This document shows, piece after piece, positions 52,301 through 61,607 of a stretch of DNA of 64,000 nucleotides. Numbering within the stretch: the first letter of the stretch is position 1; every line of letters starts with the position of its first letter. Source of the stretch: Sphaerolaimus hirsutus (taxonomy: Eukaryota > Nematoda > Chromadorea > Monhysterida > Sphaerolaimidae); NCBI GenBank assembly GCA_964036195.1, contig OZ038453.1:2127438-2191437 (forward strand). Reading direction: 5' to 3'. Under the pieces are notes generated by a model. That model saw only the letters and a program-made list of their open reading frames with translations, made no database searches and was not told the origin of the DNA. Made by a program: the position numbers and the translations under genes.

Positions 52301-53611
52301 TGTCAGTATTTTTTGTATTTCATGTAATAGCATCAATTATTATACCATGCAACCTTGAATACCGCACCCATGTAATTGATTTTGGGTGGTATATATGGCT
52401 TATATATGGGTTACAAACAGCAAAAATGGTAAAAAATGGTATGTTTTATTGTTGATAAAGCTAAGTTAGTTAAATTAGTTTATCTGAATGTGTCCAAAAA
52501 TTTTGACAAATGTGAATTTCCCATCAAAAAGTCTGATGAAAAACTATTTCCATAGTGGAATTATTTGAGCAATTTCAATAGGTATATAGATTGTTTCACA
52601 AGATGCATGTATTGATATTTTACTAAGTCTACACACTTTCTAATAAATCCCATGGAATACATTTATAAAATTTGTGCAACAGCACAAAATTTCAAAAGGG
52701 AAATTGCCGGTATTGATAAACAGTATCATAATTGGGAAAAAATACTGCTTCACACACTTTGTTCATTTTCACATATTCTGACAAATTTCTAGATTCATTG
52801 GGGCAGATCACGTTGTTGAAGATATCACATTTGATGGACCCAAGGCAGGGCTACATTTTATAACAAGCAAATATGTCACAGGCAGTGGGTACAATATGTC
52901 TTTTGAGTGCATTACTAGAGGTGAGTAAACATTTATGTATTGATGTATGGTGGCAAACATGTGAATACCATATTTCCTCAAAATACCCCCTCAAAATGGG
53001 CACTATGAATTTGTTGTCCGGGAAATGCATAACAGACGTTCAAACACTTACTGTTACTCAACTCAGACTGCAGCTGTCCCAGCCTCCAGCCACATACACC
53101 TAAACATATATCTGGATAGTGATGTAAAAAGACCCATGAATCATGATGTAAAAAACACTAAAATGTCAAGTTCTGTCTGTGATGGCCAAGAATGTATGTT
53201 CTATTTACAATTCACTCAATTGTAATAAATGATCAAAAATTCTCAAATGTGTTGTTTTATGTTTCAATTTATTATTATAAGTATTGCAAAAAAAACAATT
53301 TTTCAAACATGATTTTCAGAATCAAATTGAACTTTGAAAACTTAATTTAGAAAATAAACTTTTCAAAATTTCAAAAGTTTTCTATATAAATTCTACCACC
53401 ACTACACATCTAAAATTTGACAATCCAGTAAATAATGAGCAAAATCACTCTCTCAGCAGTTTATTTTTTTGTCTTTGGCACAAAAAGAAATTGCCAGTAC
53501 CATGGAACTTTTACATCACTCCCCTGGTACTTTGAGCTTTGAGCACCCAGAGACCGGCTGCACACATATTGACTGCATATATGGTTTTGAAGAACCGAAT
53601 GATAATCAAGG
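41624..53611 (+). CDS. CUB-domain protein B (partial, four CUB domains), with two introner insertions
   Basis: Paralogue of CUB-A with more exons visible: 41624-41702, [41936 or 41945]-42065, 43237-43283, 44719-44793, 45897-46018, 50296-50426, 51003-51145, 51279-51374, 52078-52216, 52793-52920, 53488-53611. CUB1 is the first four pieces, CUB2 45897-51145, CUB3 51279-52920 (CSYQFECEKGQFARF, DFFDRN, GLHFITSKYVTGSGY), and CUB4 starts at 53488 (HHSPGTLSF). Domain borders are phase 1. CUB1's two ancestral exons (200 and 122 nt in CUB-A) are each split by an introner; the remaining coding bases sum to exactly 200 and 122. Expression depends on removal of both. The first can be canonical with three added codons; the second has no harmless canonical acceptor. 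The 5' exons and the continuation beyond 53611 were not found. Function unknown; extracellular by domain type. Confidence 0.8.
41703..41944. mobile_element. Introner inserted in CUB-B exon 1 (empty in CUB-A)
   Basis: It starts GTGCCAGTCCCAGACCCTG after ATCTG and ends GTCTGGGAGTGCCC before CTG. In CUB-A the same codons read GAGCCATCTGACAGCAATG without interruption, so the insertion plus a CTG duplication is read directly. The terminus carries GGGAGTGCC where other copies have GGGACTGCC; the change makes an AG at 41934-41935 that gives an in-frame acceptor adding nine bases. Confidence 0.9.
42430..42688. mobile_element. PIF/Harbinger-like MITE with poly-C insert
   Basis: The ends AGCCGGAATTACAGCTCAGC and its inverse enclose a fragment rich in AATAACTCCCCC words (42526-42626). 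It lies in the intron after CUB-B exon 1. Confidence 0.7.
43284..44718. mobile_element. Introner inserted in CUB-B exon 2 (empty in CUB-A), enlarged by nesting
   Basis: It starts GTGCCAGTCCCAGACACC after GCGCTG and ends GTCTGGGACTGCCCC before CTG. CUB-A reads GGTGCTGGTGTCACACTG straight through. A hAT-like MITE (43448-44661) has entered its centre and itself holds a TA-type MITE. Nearby AGs (exon from 44700 or 44702) add 19 or 17 bases and shift the frame; exact removal would require a GT-TG intron. Confidence 0.9.
43448..44661. mobile_element. hAT-like MITE, CAACGATGGGTAAG ends
   Basis: The ends CAACGATGGG and TTCCATCGTTG are flanked by the perfect 8-bp duplication CTTGCATG (43440-43447 and 44662-44669). 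Subterminal arrays are of AAAAACTTGAGTTTTT and TTTCTGTGTTT words. A degenerate TA-type MITE lies at 43914-44284. Confidence 0.87.
44966..45252. mobile_element. CACAGCAAAAAATGGGTG-family MITE in CUB-B intron
   Basis: The inverted ends CACAGCAAAAAATGGGTG and CCCATTTTTTGCTGTG enclose GTGAAGTG words. Similar material continues to 45535 and matches 3505-3815 in CUB-A. Confidence 0.65.
46225..46298. repeat. (TA)n microsatellite
   Basis: TATATA runs with a few interruptions stand directly before a TA-type MITE, which used a TA of the run as its target. Confidence 0.9.
46298..46734. mobile_element. TA-flanked poly-G MITE, CCGTAAATCCTCGAATAAG variant
   Basis: The ends CCGTAAATCCTCGAATAAGTC and its inverse are flanked by TA. 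A second fragment of the same subfamily precedes it at 46040-46165. Confidence 0.78.
46799..48883. mobile_element. TAACGATGGC-type hAT-like MITE with three further insertions
   Basis: The ends TAACAATGGCAAAAAAG and TTTGCCATCGTTA have flanks ATAGTGAT and, past the adjacent MITE, ACAGTGAT (7 of 8 match). Inside are an introner-family copy (47083-47690) and Harbinger-like MITEs at 47093-47520 and 48000-48426. Confidence 0.72.
47083..47690. mobile_element. Introner-family copy split by a Harbinger-like MITE
   Basis: AATGTAAAATGCCCTGTAA on the left and GTCATGGAAAGTGTCAAAAG through TTTTACAGATGTCTG on the right are separated by the AGCCGG element 47093-47520. It is not in an exon. Confidence 0.6.
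48885..49157. mobile_element. TAA-flanked Harbinger-like MITE
   Basis: The ends AGCCGGAATTAGAGCTCAGC and its inverse are flanked by TAA at 48882-48884 and 49158-49160. Confidence 0.72.
49490..49800. repeat. Duplicated low-complexity TTTTATTTTTATT block
   Basis: Two direct copies of about 170 bp start GTAAAATTCTTTTTACTAAA. A single shorter version is at 2860-2990 in the other arm, so the block expanded after the duplication. Confidence 0.65.
49910..50241. mobile_element. Complete GCGCC-rich hAT-like MITE
   Basis: The ends TAGTGATGTAAAAG and CACATTACTA are flanked by the perfect 8-bp duplication GTCAGGAA (49902-49909 and 50242-50249). The interior is entirely GGCGCTTGGCGCCA-type words. Absent from the CUB-A intron. 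Confidence 0.85.
50487..50818. mobile_element. CACAGCAAA-family MITE in CUB-B intron
   Basis: The inverted ends CACAGCAAAAAAATAGG and CACCCATTTTTTGCTGTG bound the counterpart of 2261-2581. Confidence 0.7.
51838..52047. mobile_element. GTATACTCGG-family element in CUB-B intron
   Basis: It carries CACTCCATCATGATGTCATA and ends GCCGAGTATACC. A close copy of its left part is at 48428-48630. Confidence 0.5.
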
Positions 53612-53633
53612 GTAGGCTGGGGTAAATTTTGGG

Positions 53634-53880
53634 ATACTGTATTACCTTGGAATACCCCCATGGGGGTTTATTATTTCGCCAGCAAATATTGAGGGGGGCT
53701 AATTCAATGGGGGGCTTATTCAAGGGGGGTTTATTTTTGTGTATACTTATACATTTACTTTGCAAAGAGTTTGCTACTTTTAACAAGCTGTTTCAAATTT
53801 ATGAGAACAGTAATGCTATATTCTAAACAATTCGGACTGCCATATTTCTTAGAAATACCCCCTCGAAACCCCCCCCCCTC
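53634..53880. mobile_element. Degenerate TA-type MITE pieces
   Basis: CTGTATTACCTTGGAATACC (53637) and a reversed end near 53840 with poly-C words. They begin 25 bp after the donor of the last CUB-B exon visible. Confidence 0.5.
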
Positions 53881-54061
53881 AAAGTGGGCACTATCGATTG
53901 TTAAACCCCCCTCGAAATCCCCCCACCCCAAATTTAGTGTACAGTGATCGTAATTGCCAAAAGCTGCTGTTTGTGAACCGGGAAACGCAGGACACGTTAA
54001 AAACAATGACTGTGTTATGTTTCGACTGGGTTTATAGCATCTACGTTATATAGGTCTTATA

Positions 54062-54440
54062 TAGTGATGGAAAAGCGCCAGAAAAAAGGCGCCAGGCGCC
54101 AATGGTGCCATGACGCTATTCGGCAGCTGGGCGCCAGGCGCCAAGAGCGCCACAGAAAGAGGGCGCCATGGCGCCATTTGAAAAATAGGGCACCAGGCGC
54201 CAAGGGCGCCAGGCTAAATATGTGTGTAGGGTACCCCGAGTGCAGGGACGTATCCAGGATTTTTGAGCGGGGGGGGGGCTGCTTGTTTACGGGGGCCGGC
54301 GAACGGGGGGGGGGCTCAGCCCCCCCCCTAAATTTTTCCCCTATACAGGGACGGAAAGGCGTTTTGGCGCTGGCGCCATACATAGGCGCAGCGCCATGGC
54401 GCTATTGGCGTTGGCGCCAGCCCCAGGAACCGCTTTTTAT
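54062..54440. mobile_element. GCGCC-type MITE pieces
   Basis: TAGTGATGGAAAAGCGCC at 54062 followed by GCGCCAGGCGCCAA words, resuming at 54350-54440 after a different insertion. No clean right end. Confidence 0.6.
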
Positions 54441-54692
54441 GTATGTAAATATGCATACAAGTACAGCGAAAGCTGCAAAAAAGATGTTCATTTTCAAGGA
54501 TAGTTGTTTACAGGGACCGATCAGCTGAAAATAAAATGCATGAGGAAGAAATTGCGCGCTTGCGCGCAAAATTTTTAACGAACAAAAATATGTACGAAAA
54601 TTTGCATTTTCCGGGACTTTTTAGGTCTCAACCCAGGAGGGGGGGGGGGGCTGCAGCCCCCCCCCCCGCCCCCCCCCCTGGATACGTCCTTG
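54243..54692. mobile_element. hAT-like MITE, CAGGGACGTATCCAGG ends
   Basis: The ends CAGGGACGTATCCAGG and CCTGGATACGTCCTTG are flanked by the perfect 8-bp duplication CCCGAGTG (54235-54242 and 54693-54700). Poly-G and poly-C tracts lie just inside. The terminal motif resembles hAT-type MITEs common in aquatic invertebrates. Confidence 0.87.
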
Positions 54693-54979
54693 CCCGAGTG
54701 TGCTAAAAATATATTTCTAGCACTCTAACACACACATTCATGTCTTTATTCACGTTCCCCAGGATCTAATCATCAAAAATAAAACTAATGAGGCAAAAAA
54801 GTCAAGCATAAAATCATACTCCGTGTGACATTCCATTCAAACACAATGAAAATTGTCATTGAACAAAAAAATCATTCAGTTCATTTAGCCTTTAGCACTA
54901 TTTCATCCATTCTTATGGCGAATTTCGATTATCTATAGACAGTCACCTTGAAACCATGCTGGTGCCATTTTGATGCCCT

Positions 54980-55440
54980 TTTAGGGCAGGGCGCCAGGCG
55001 CCAAAGGGCGCCACAGAAAAAGGGCGCTAAGCGCCATGGTCATCATGGCGCCTTTCAGAACGAATGTGGGCGCCAGACACCATGGGTGCCACAGAAAAAG
55101 GGCGCCAAGCGCCAATGGCGCCATGGCGAGGCACCCTTTGGCACCAGGCTGTCCGCGCCGGAAACGCGTAGTGTTTCCAGCGCGTTTATCGCTGCGCGCT
55201 CGCCAAAATCACAAGCGCTTTAACGGCCGCGCACTAAAGTGTTTGCGGGGGGGAGTCGCTTTAGCGCGCGTGGTTCCCGGGCGGGAGTCGCGCAGCGCAT
55301 GTGCCACCTGCGCGCTTGCGGGGGGGAAACCCTTTAGTGCGCGCGGTTCCCATATCATAAACGCTTTTGCATTAGATGCATTGCGTGTTTGCAGCCGGGA
55401 ACCGCGTTAACGATTTTTGAATAATTTTGGGGTTCCGCGG
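54980..55440. repeat. GCGCC array and GC-rich repeat block
   Basis: 54980-55150 has GCGCCAGGCGCC words. 55140-55430 is unusually GC-rich, with repeated GGTTCCCGG/GGGGGGGAA and TTTAGCGCGCG words. Long frames here are repeat artefacts. Confidence 0.5.
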
Positions 55441-55593
55441 AATGTTTGATGCTCTGATATTAAAATGCTCGATTACTTTGATTTTCGTCCGTTTTTGTTA
55501 AGATTTCAGGTTTCAGGTTTTGCTTCAAATTTCTGACACTTTTCCGTTTTGAAAGTGAAAATGGTTTCCAAAGTCGCTTTTTATTTTTCCAAG

Positions 55594-56784
55594 GACTTCC
55601 AGACACTGTAAAATGCCCTGTAAAATGTGAAATGTCATGCAAAGTGTCAAGAGTCATGGGAAATGCCCAGCAAAATGGCAACCGAGTCACCATTTTGCAG
55701 GCATTTTCCATGACTTTTGACACTTTGCATGACATTTGACATTTTACAGGGCCTTTTACAGGACTTCCAGACACTGTAAAATGCCCTGTAAAATGTGAAA
55801 TGTCATGCAAAGTGTCAAAAGTCATGGGAAATGCCCAGCAAAATGGCAACCGAGTCACCATTTTGCAGGCATTTTCCATGACTTTTGACACTTTGCATGA
55901 CATTTGACATTTTACAGGGCCTTTTACAGGACTTCCAGACACTGTAAAATGCCCTGTAAAATGTGAAATGTCATGCAAAGTGTCAAAAGTCATGGGAAAT
56001 GCCCTGCAAAATGGCAACCGAGTCACCATTTTGCAGGCATTTTCCATGACTTTTGACACTTTGCATGACATTTGACATTTTACAGGGCCTTTTACAGGAC
56101 TTCCAGACACTGTAAAATGCCCTGTAAAATGTGAAATGTCATGCAAAGTGTCAAAAGTCATGGGAAATGCCCTGCAAAATGGCAACCGAGTCACCATTTT
56201 GCAGGCATTTTCCATGACTTTTGACACTTTGCATGACATTTGACATTTTACAGGGCCTTTTACAGGACTTCCAGACACTGTAAAATGCCCTGTATAATGT
56301 CAAATATCATGCAAAGTGTCAAAAGTCATGTAAAATGCCCTGCAAGATGGCAACCGAGTCACCATTTTGCAGGCATTTTCCACGACTTTTGACACTTTGC
56401 ATGACATTTGACATTTTACAGGGCCTTTTACAGGACTTCCAGACACTGTAAAATGCCCTGTAAAATGTGAAATGTCATGCAAAGTGTCAAAAGTCATGGG
56501 AAATGCCCAACAAAATGGCAACCGAGTCACCATTTTGCAGGCATTTTCCATGACTTTTGACACTTTGCATGACATTTGACATCTTACAGGGCCTGTTACA
56601 GGACTTCCAGACAGTGTAAAATGCCCTGTATAATGTCAAATGTCATGCAAAGTGTCAAAAGTCATGTAAAATTCCCTGCAAAATGGCAGCCGAGTCACCA
56701 TTTTGCAGGCATTTTCCATGACTTTTGACACTTTGCATGACATTTGACATTTTACAGGGCCTTTTACAGGACTTCCAGACACTG
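55594..56784. repeat. Tandem array of seven 168-bp introner-like palindromes
   Basis: GACTTCCAGACACTGTAAAA recurs at 55594, 55762, 55930, 56098, 56266, 56434 and 56602, with a closing partial copy at 56770: an exact 168-bp period seven times. Each unit has the introner interior (TGTCATGCAAAGTGTCAAAAG and inverse) and differs by only a few bases. Because 168 is divisible by three, the minus strand is open for 272 codons, which is not evidence of a gene. Confidence 0.9.
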
Positions 56785-57256
56785 CAAAACGACGACAGCA
56801 CAACACAACAATGCTAAAAAACGACAGCACAACAACGCCCACAATGTCACCATCTGTTCGCAGCAGATAAGACAATTTCACAGTGACATAAATACCGGGC
56901 AAATTGAAAACCGGTTTTTCAAAAATACTGCGAAAAGGAGCGACTAACAAAAAAGGAAATTTTTGCACTAATGTTTTATTCCGTTTGAACATTCCCTATG
57001 CCAAGCGACATGCATCTACTGGACAGAATATTTTTGTTAGTTTGAATGAATTTTGATTGATTTTACAACATTTTGAAGCTCCTGCATCCTGATAACGTTG
57101 AGATGGGTTTTTTGGCAACAAGCCAAAATTATTTGCAACATATCAAATGAACAAAATTGGTTGCTGTTTTCATAATGTCCCCACCCGCCACCGCCATAAC
57201 CTTCAAAATCACTAATGTATCCATACAAAACACGCAGTGTGACTTAAATCAAACAG

Positions 57257-57343
57257 TCGCGGCAAACAAAGTGGTTCATTGGCGGCTTGCCAAGCGATTT
57301 CGACGAGGCCCAGTTGAGGGAGCATTTTGAGAAAGTTGGAAAG
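57257..57343 (+). CDS. RRM-domain N-terminal exon, copy 1
   Basis: This could encode the first part of an RNA-recognition motif: KWFIGGLPSDFDEAQLREHF carries the RNP2-type strand and helix 1, of the hnRNP/Musashi style. An AG precedes 57257 and a GTAGAT donor follows 57343. Relative to copy 2 (58490-58611) the bases before FIGGLP carry an indel and a TAA lies close upstream, so this copy may be decayed or need this exact acceptor. The RNP1 half was not found. Proteins with such domains bind single-stranded RNA; no more specific role can be given. Confidence 0.55.
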
Positions 57344-57419
57344 GTAGATTTTTTGTTTTGTGTTTTGATGGTAACATCAAAGCAAATTCTGTCCTCGAAG
57401 CAATTTTTTTTGTTGCTTT

Positions 57420-58440
57420 CCCCTTAACCCCCCCCCCCCATAAATCGCTCACCTATCTATCCATCCAGGCAGCAATTTTATTGACTACTTTCCCCTAACC
57501 CACCTCCCCTCAAATTGCCGAGCAACACCCCCCTTAAATCACCCAGCTATCTATCTATCCCAGCGGCAATTGTTTGGCTTTTCCCCCCCGAATCGCACAG
57601 TTTGTGATCTATCCCGGGGACAATTTTTTCTGCTAATTGCCCCGAAGCCCCCCCAAAAAAATCGCCTGTCTATTTATCTATCCCGGGGGCAATTTTTAGC
57701 TACTTGCCTAAACGCCCCCCTCTCAAATCGCCCAAATATCTATCTATCCGGAGGTGAATTTTTTGGCTACTTTCCCCTACCCCCCCCCAATCGCGCAGCT
57801 ATCTCTCTGTCTATCTATCCCCACACCTATTTTTGTGGCTTTTTGCCCTCCCCCTGAATCGCCCAGCTATTTATCTATCCCGGGGGCAAATTTTTTGGCT
57901 ACTTTCCCCTACCCCTTCCCTGAATCGCCCAGCTATTTATCTTTCCCGAAGGCACTTTCTAAGCTACTTGCCCCAACCCCCCCCCCCCCAAATCGCCCCA
58001 ATATCTATCTATCCGGAAGCAATTTTTTTGGCTACTTTCACCTTCCCGAAATTGCCCAGCTATCTATCTAATCCGGGGCAATTTTTCGGGCTGCTACCCC
58101 GTAACCCCCCCACATCGCCCAGCTATCTATCTATCAGGAGGCGAATTTTTTGGCTATTTTCCGTACCCCCCCCCCCCCCCAAATCGCCATCTATCTGGTC
58201 CGGACTCAATTAGGTGATTTGGCAACAAGCCAAAATTCATTGTGCATTTGATAGGAACACAATTGGTCGAAGTTTTCATAACTTGTCCCAGGCGAATTTT
58301 TTGGCTATTTTCCGTACCCCCCCCCCCCCCAAATCGCCATCTATCTGGTCCGGACTCAATTAGGTGATTTGGCAACAAGCCAAAATTCATTGTGCATTTG
58401 ATAGGAACACAATTGGTCGAAGTTTTCATAACTTGTCCCC
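57420..58440. repeat. CTATCTATCTATCC minisatellite between RRM exon copies
   Basis: About ten degenerate units of 80-100 bp follow the pattern CCGGGGGCAATTTTTTGGCTAC, poly-C, AATCGCCCAGCTATCTATC. 58140-58440 additionally contains two direct copies of a 149-bp segment. The array resumes at 59455-60340, and traces occur at 32110-32300. Confidence 0.8.
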
Positions 58441-58489
58441 ATCATAACCTTCAAAATCACTAGTTAATGTATCCATAAACAACGTGCAG

Positions 58490-58611
58490 CGCGAGTTGCA
58501 GCGCGATTTGAAGGGGGCAAAAAGTTGCGAAAATAAAAAGGTGTTCATTGGCGGCTTGCCAAGCGATTTCGTCAAGACCCAGTTGAGGGAGCATTTTGAG
58601 AAGGTGGGAAG
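58490..58611 (+). CDS. RRM-domain N-terminal exon, copy 2
   Basis: After the acceptor GTGCAG the frame reads RELQRDLKGAKSCENKKVF and continues into IGGLPSDF and QLREHFEKVG: a short charged leader, RNP2 strand and first helix of an RRM. The donor is AG followed by GTTTTT (weak), phase 2. It is nearly identical to copy 1 from FIGGLPSDF to HFEKVG, and the sequence upstream of both copies (around CAACAAGCCAAAAT) is also duplicated. The exon therefore arose by tandem duplication together with part of its flanking sequence. The exon carrying RNP1 is not visible before 64000. Confidence 0.65.
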
Positions 58612-58690
58612 GTTTTTTTGTGTTATGTTTGTTAATTGGTTGGATGCTGACAAGTCTGCATTAAGTTTTGAAGCACACTGCTCTCAAATC

Positions 58691-59405
58691 TAGGGTTCAA
58701 ATGATATATCGTATCGAATATCGAATACCGGATTTCGACCATTTTTTAATATCGAATATCGAATATCTATATCAATAATTTTGAAAAAATATCAAATATG
58801 GATATCGAATATCGACCATTTTTTCGATATATCGAACCTGTATTGTGTCCCCAAATTTACTTTTCATTTTCATTTTGAGATGTTTATGGTTGATCTGATG
58901 TGCTTATAGTATTGTATTTGATGAGTAAAAGTACAGTATTTATAATGTCATTGTTGTTGGAGTGCTAAATTTGAAGCCAGAAAACGCTGATATACTTTTT
59001 TTTGCAACATGCCCTTAAGCAATTAGGTTAGGATGAACTGTAATATCTACCAATTGTTATTTGTCTGATACACTTTGATTCATCAGGTTTTTCTTCTATT
59101 TTCTACCATTGAGTGATATAAAGCTTGTTAAAATCACTTGTACCATTCAAATTTCAGTAAAGAGATGATTAAACATGTGTGCAACCACATGAAAATACAA
59201 TATGCCACTTGAAATATGCTTTGCTATACCAAAAGCATATCGCAATATCGAATATCGAAAATATCGAATATCGAATATCGACCATTTTTCAATATCGAAT
59301 ATCGATATCGAGGTTCCATATAGTATCGATATCGAATATCGAGTTTCAGAAAAAAAAGTCGATTATCGAATATCGATATCGAAAAGTCATATCGTTTGAA
59401 CCCTA
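58691..59405. mobile_element. hAT-like MITE, TAGGGTTCAAA ends
   Basis: The ends TAGGGTTCAAATGATAT and ATATCGTTTGAACCCTA are flanked by the perfect 8-bp duplication CTCAAATC (58683-58690 and 59406-59413). Subterminal arrays are of ATCGAATATCGA words. It interrupts the minisatellite region. Confidence 0.88.
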
Positions 59406-59454
59406 CTCAAATCTACAAATTTCTGTTGTGCGTCTGAACTTTTTCGTACTCAGT

Positions 59455-60340
59455 ATCGGGGGGGGGGCATCTATCTATCCGGGGGTAATTTTTTTGCTTT
59501 TTACCCGATCCCGAACAAAAAGCCAATTCCGATCCCGATCCCGAAAAGTCAATCCCCTACCCCCCCAATCGCCCGGCTATCTCTCTATCTATCCCTATAA
59601 ATTTTGTTTTGGCTTTTTGCCCCCCCCCCAAATCGCCCAGCTATTTATCTATCCCGGGGCTAATTTTTTTGGCTATCTTTCCCTATCCCCCCAATCGCGC
59701 AGCTATACTCAGCGAACATGATACTCTGCCCTCGCACTCATTTATGTCTCACGTTGGAAGCGTGCCAATGTTTATAAAGCATGCGATTTTTATAAAAGAT
59801 GAAAAAATCGTTGTTGCAAAATAAATTAACGTATAGCGTTGTAACAGAGATGACTTCTTTCAACTTTTTATGTAAATCGCATGCGTAAAATCTTGTTGGC
59901 ACGCTTCCAGCGGGAACCACACGTGCTGGGTGTAAAGTGACTGGAGTATATCTACCCATCCCCGCGCCAATTTTTTTTTTACTTTTTGCCCTCCCCCGAA
60001 TCGCCCAGCTATAATTCTATCCCGGGGGGCAATTTTTAAGCTACACTTGCCCCAAAGCCCCCCCCCCAAATCGCCCCAATATCTATCTGTCCGGAGGTGA
60101 ATTTTTTGGCTACTTGCACGTTCCCCTAATCGCCCAGCCATTTATCTATCCCGGGGGCAATTTTTTTGGCTTGTTCCCCTACCCCCCCCCCCCCCGGAAT
60201 CGCCCGGAATCAATCCGGGGACAATTTTTTGGCTACTTTTCTCTACCCCCCCCCCCAAATCGCTCAGCTATATGTATCTATCACTGGGCAATTTGTTTGG
60301 CTACTATCCCCTAACCCTCCCCCCCCAAATCGCAGCACAG
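59455..60340. repeat. Second block of the CTATCTATCTATCC minisatellite
   Basis: About eight units of the same pattern as 57420-58440, containing a reversed GTATACTCCGG-family MITE at 59705-59952. Its last C-rich unit serves as the pyrimidine tract before the possible exon at 60341. Confidence 0.75.
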
Positions 60341-60450
60341 AGTACGATTGCGGCATCTTTACATTTGGATTCGGCATTTACCCCCTGTTGGCTTACCCCC
60401 TCTTGGATTCAGCGCCAGACTGCCAATTGTACACGGTTGGTGGGGAGTAG
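60341..60450 (+). CDS. Possible terminal exon, unrecognised
   Basis: After a long C-rich tract and CACAG, the frame reads YDCGIFTFGFGIYPLLAYPL, continues through DSAPDC and ends VGGE then TAG. Base composition and codon use look coding, and the acceptor context is good. I do not recognise the family. It could be the last exon of the RRM gene or of another gene; the incoming phase (1) does not match the RRM copy 2 donor (phase 2), so at least one further exon would be needed. Confidence 0.35.
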
Positions 60451-60957
60451 GGTTCATCACAAATAGGGATGGAAGAAACGTCTTTTCTTAATGACCTGTT
60501 TTTTAAAGATTTTTTCAAAAGCTCCCAAACACAGTTTGAGACTGATATTTCATGTCACGCTAGCAAGCAAATTTAATTGTTATGTTAAGTCGTTATGTTT
60601 ACCACACATAGCTGACACTCACCCTGACTTCCTACTATCTGCGCATAATTGTCAGTACTGGCATCGGTTTGAAACATATTTGTAGCTTTCAGACAGATGC
60701 TCGCTGAAGGCTCCAGTTTAACTGGATGTGCTTTGGTGGAAGGTGCTACACTGTGGAAAATTGGTCGTCACATAGGGTGGTGGTGGCTGTGCCTGTGGTA
60801 ATATAACGGCTGATGTTTTTAACTAGCATCGCTTGTGTGTCATGTATATCAGCCTTAGTCCATTATCAGTTCTTGGCATTAGACAACAATCTGAACAATC
60901 CAAAAAATGATAGTGGTGGTTCACTGTGTGGGTGCACATTTCCTGAATATTTTATAC
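60451..60957. other. No gene or clear repeat seen
   Basis: Sequence of ordinary composition. No open frame with recognisable similarity was found. Confidence 0.4.
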
Positions 60958-61347
60958 TATCGTATTTCCTCGAAATACCCCCAGGGGGTTTATTTTTTTA
61001 TGAGTGGAAATTTTGAGGGGGGTGGGGTTTATTTGAGGGGGGTGTTGTTTATTCGAGGGGGGGGGCGATATTTTTTTGTCAGAAATTTTTGCGAATTTGA
61101 TAGTAAGGAACATGTTTTTCCGTAACTGGTTATAAATGTGACTAAATAGGAAATTGGGGCATTCAACGTACATCCCTATACAAACTAGTGTAAATGTGTT
61201 TCTGCAATCAAAACTGGTGGCATACATGATGTACATCATTCCAGAGGTATTTCGAGGGTTTTTTTTATTTTTTCCCCAGCTCGAACACCTGGGCGTATTT
61301 CGAGCAGGGGGTTAATCCAACGGAGGGTATTTCGAGGAAATACGGTA
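60958..61347. mobile_element. TA-flanked poly-G MITE
   Basis: The ends TCGTATTTCCTCGAAATACC and GGTATTTCGAGGAAATACGG are flanked by TA. The interior is related to 28735-29145. Confidence 0.75.
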
Positions 61348-61607
61348 TACAATAAACATTGCAAGGAACTGCTATGGTCATCCCTAGTGAATAATTTGTT
61401 TGGTTTTTTAATTGATTTTTTGATTGATTACGTTTGAAATTGCAACATGGCTGCATATTTATTTAACACGTCAACCTGTTAACATTTGTATACAGTACAT
61501 TTTACAATTACACATTTCACATCATTTACATACACATCACACATTAACAAATTTACAAAATACATTTACACTTTTACCAATTTACAAAATACATTTATGT
61601 ACACACC

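Noticed and set aside
54064-55410. Open frames over 120 codons in GCGCC and GC-rich blocks
   Set aside because: Composition follows the repeat words; frames exist on both strands at once and break between copies.
55460-56278. 272-codon minus-strand open frame with 56-residue repeats
   Set aside because: It is the by-product of a 168-bp (3 x 56) palindromic transposon array; the same sequence occurs as single introns and intergenic copies. No start context or domain.
55594-56784. Possible CRISPR-like array because of exact periodicity
   Set aside because: Units are contiguous with no unique spacers, 168 bp long and palindromic throughout; the host is a eukaryote.
57570-60466. Pro-rich open frames with SIYLSRGQFF-like repeats
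   Set aside because: They are translations of the CTATCTATCTATCC minisatellite; only the RRM exons and possibly 60341-60450 stand out from it.
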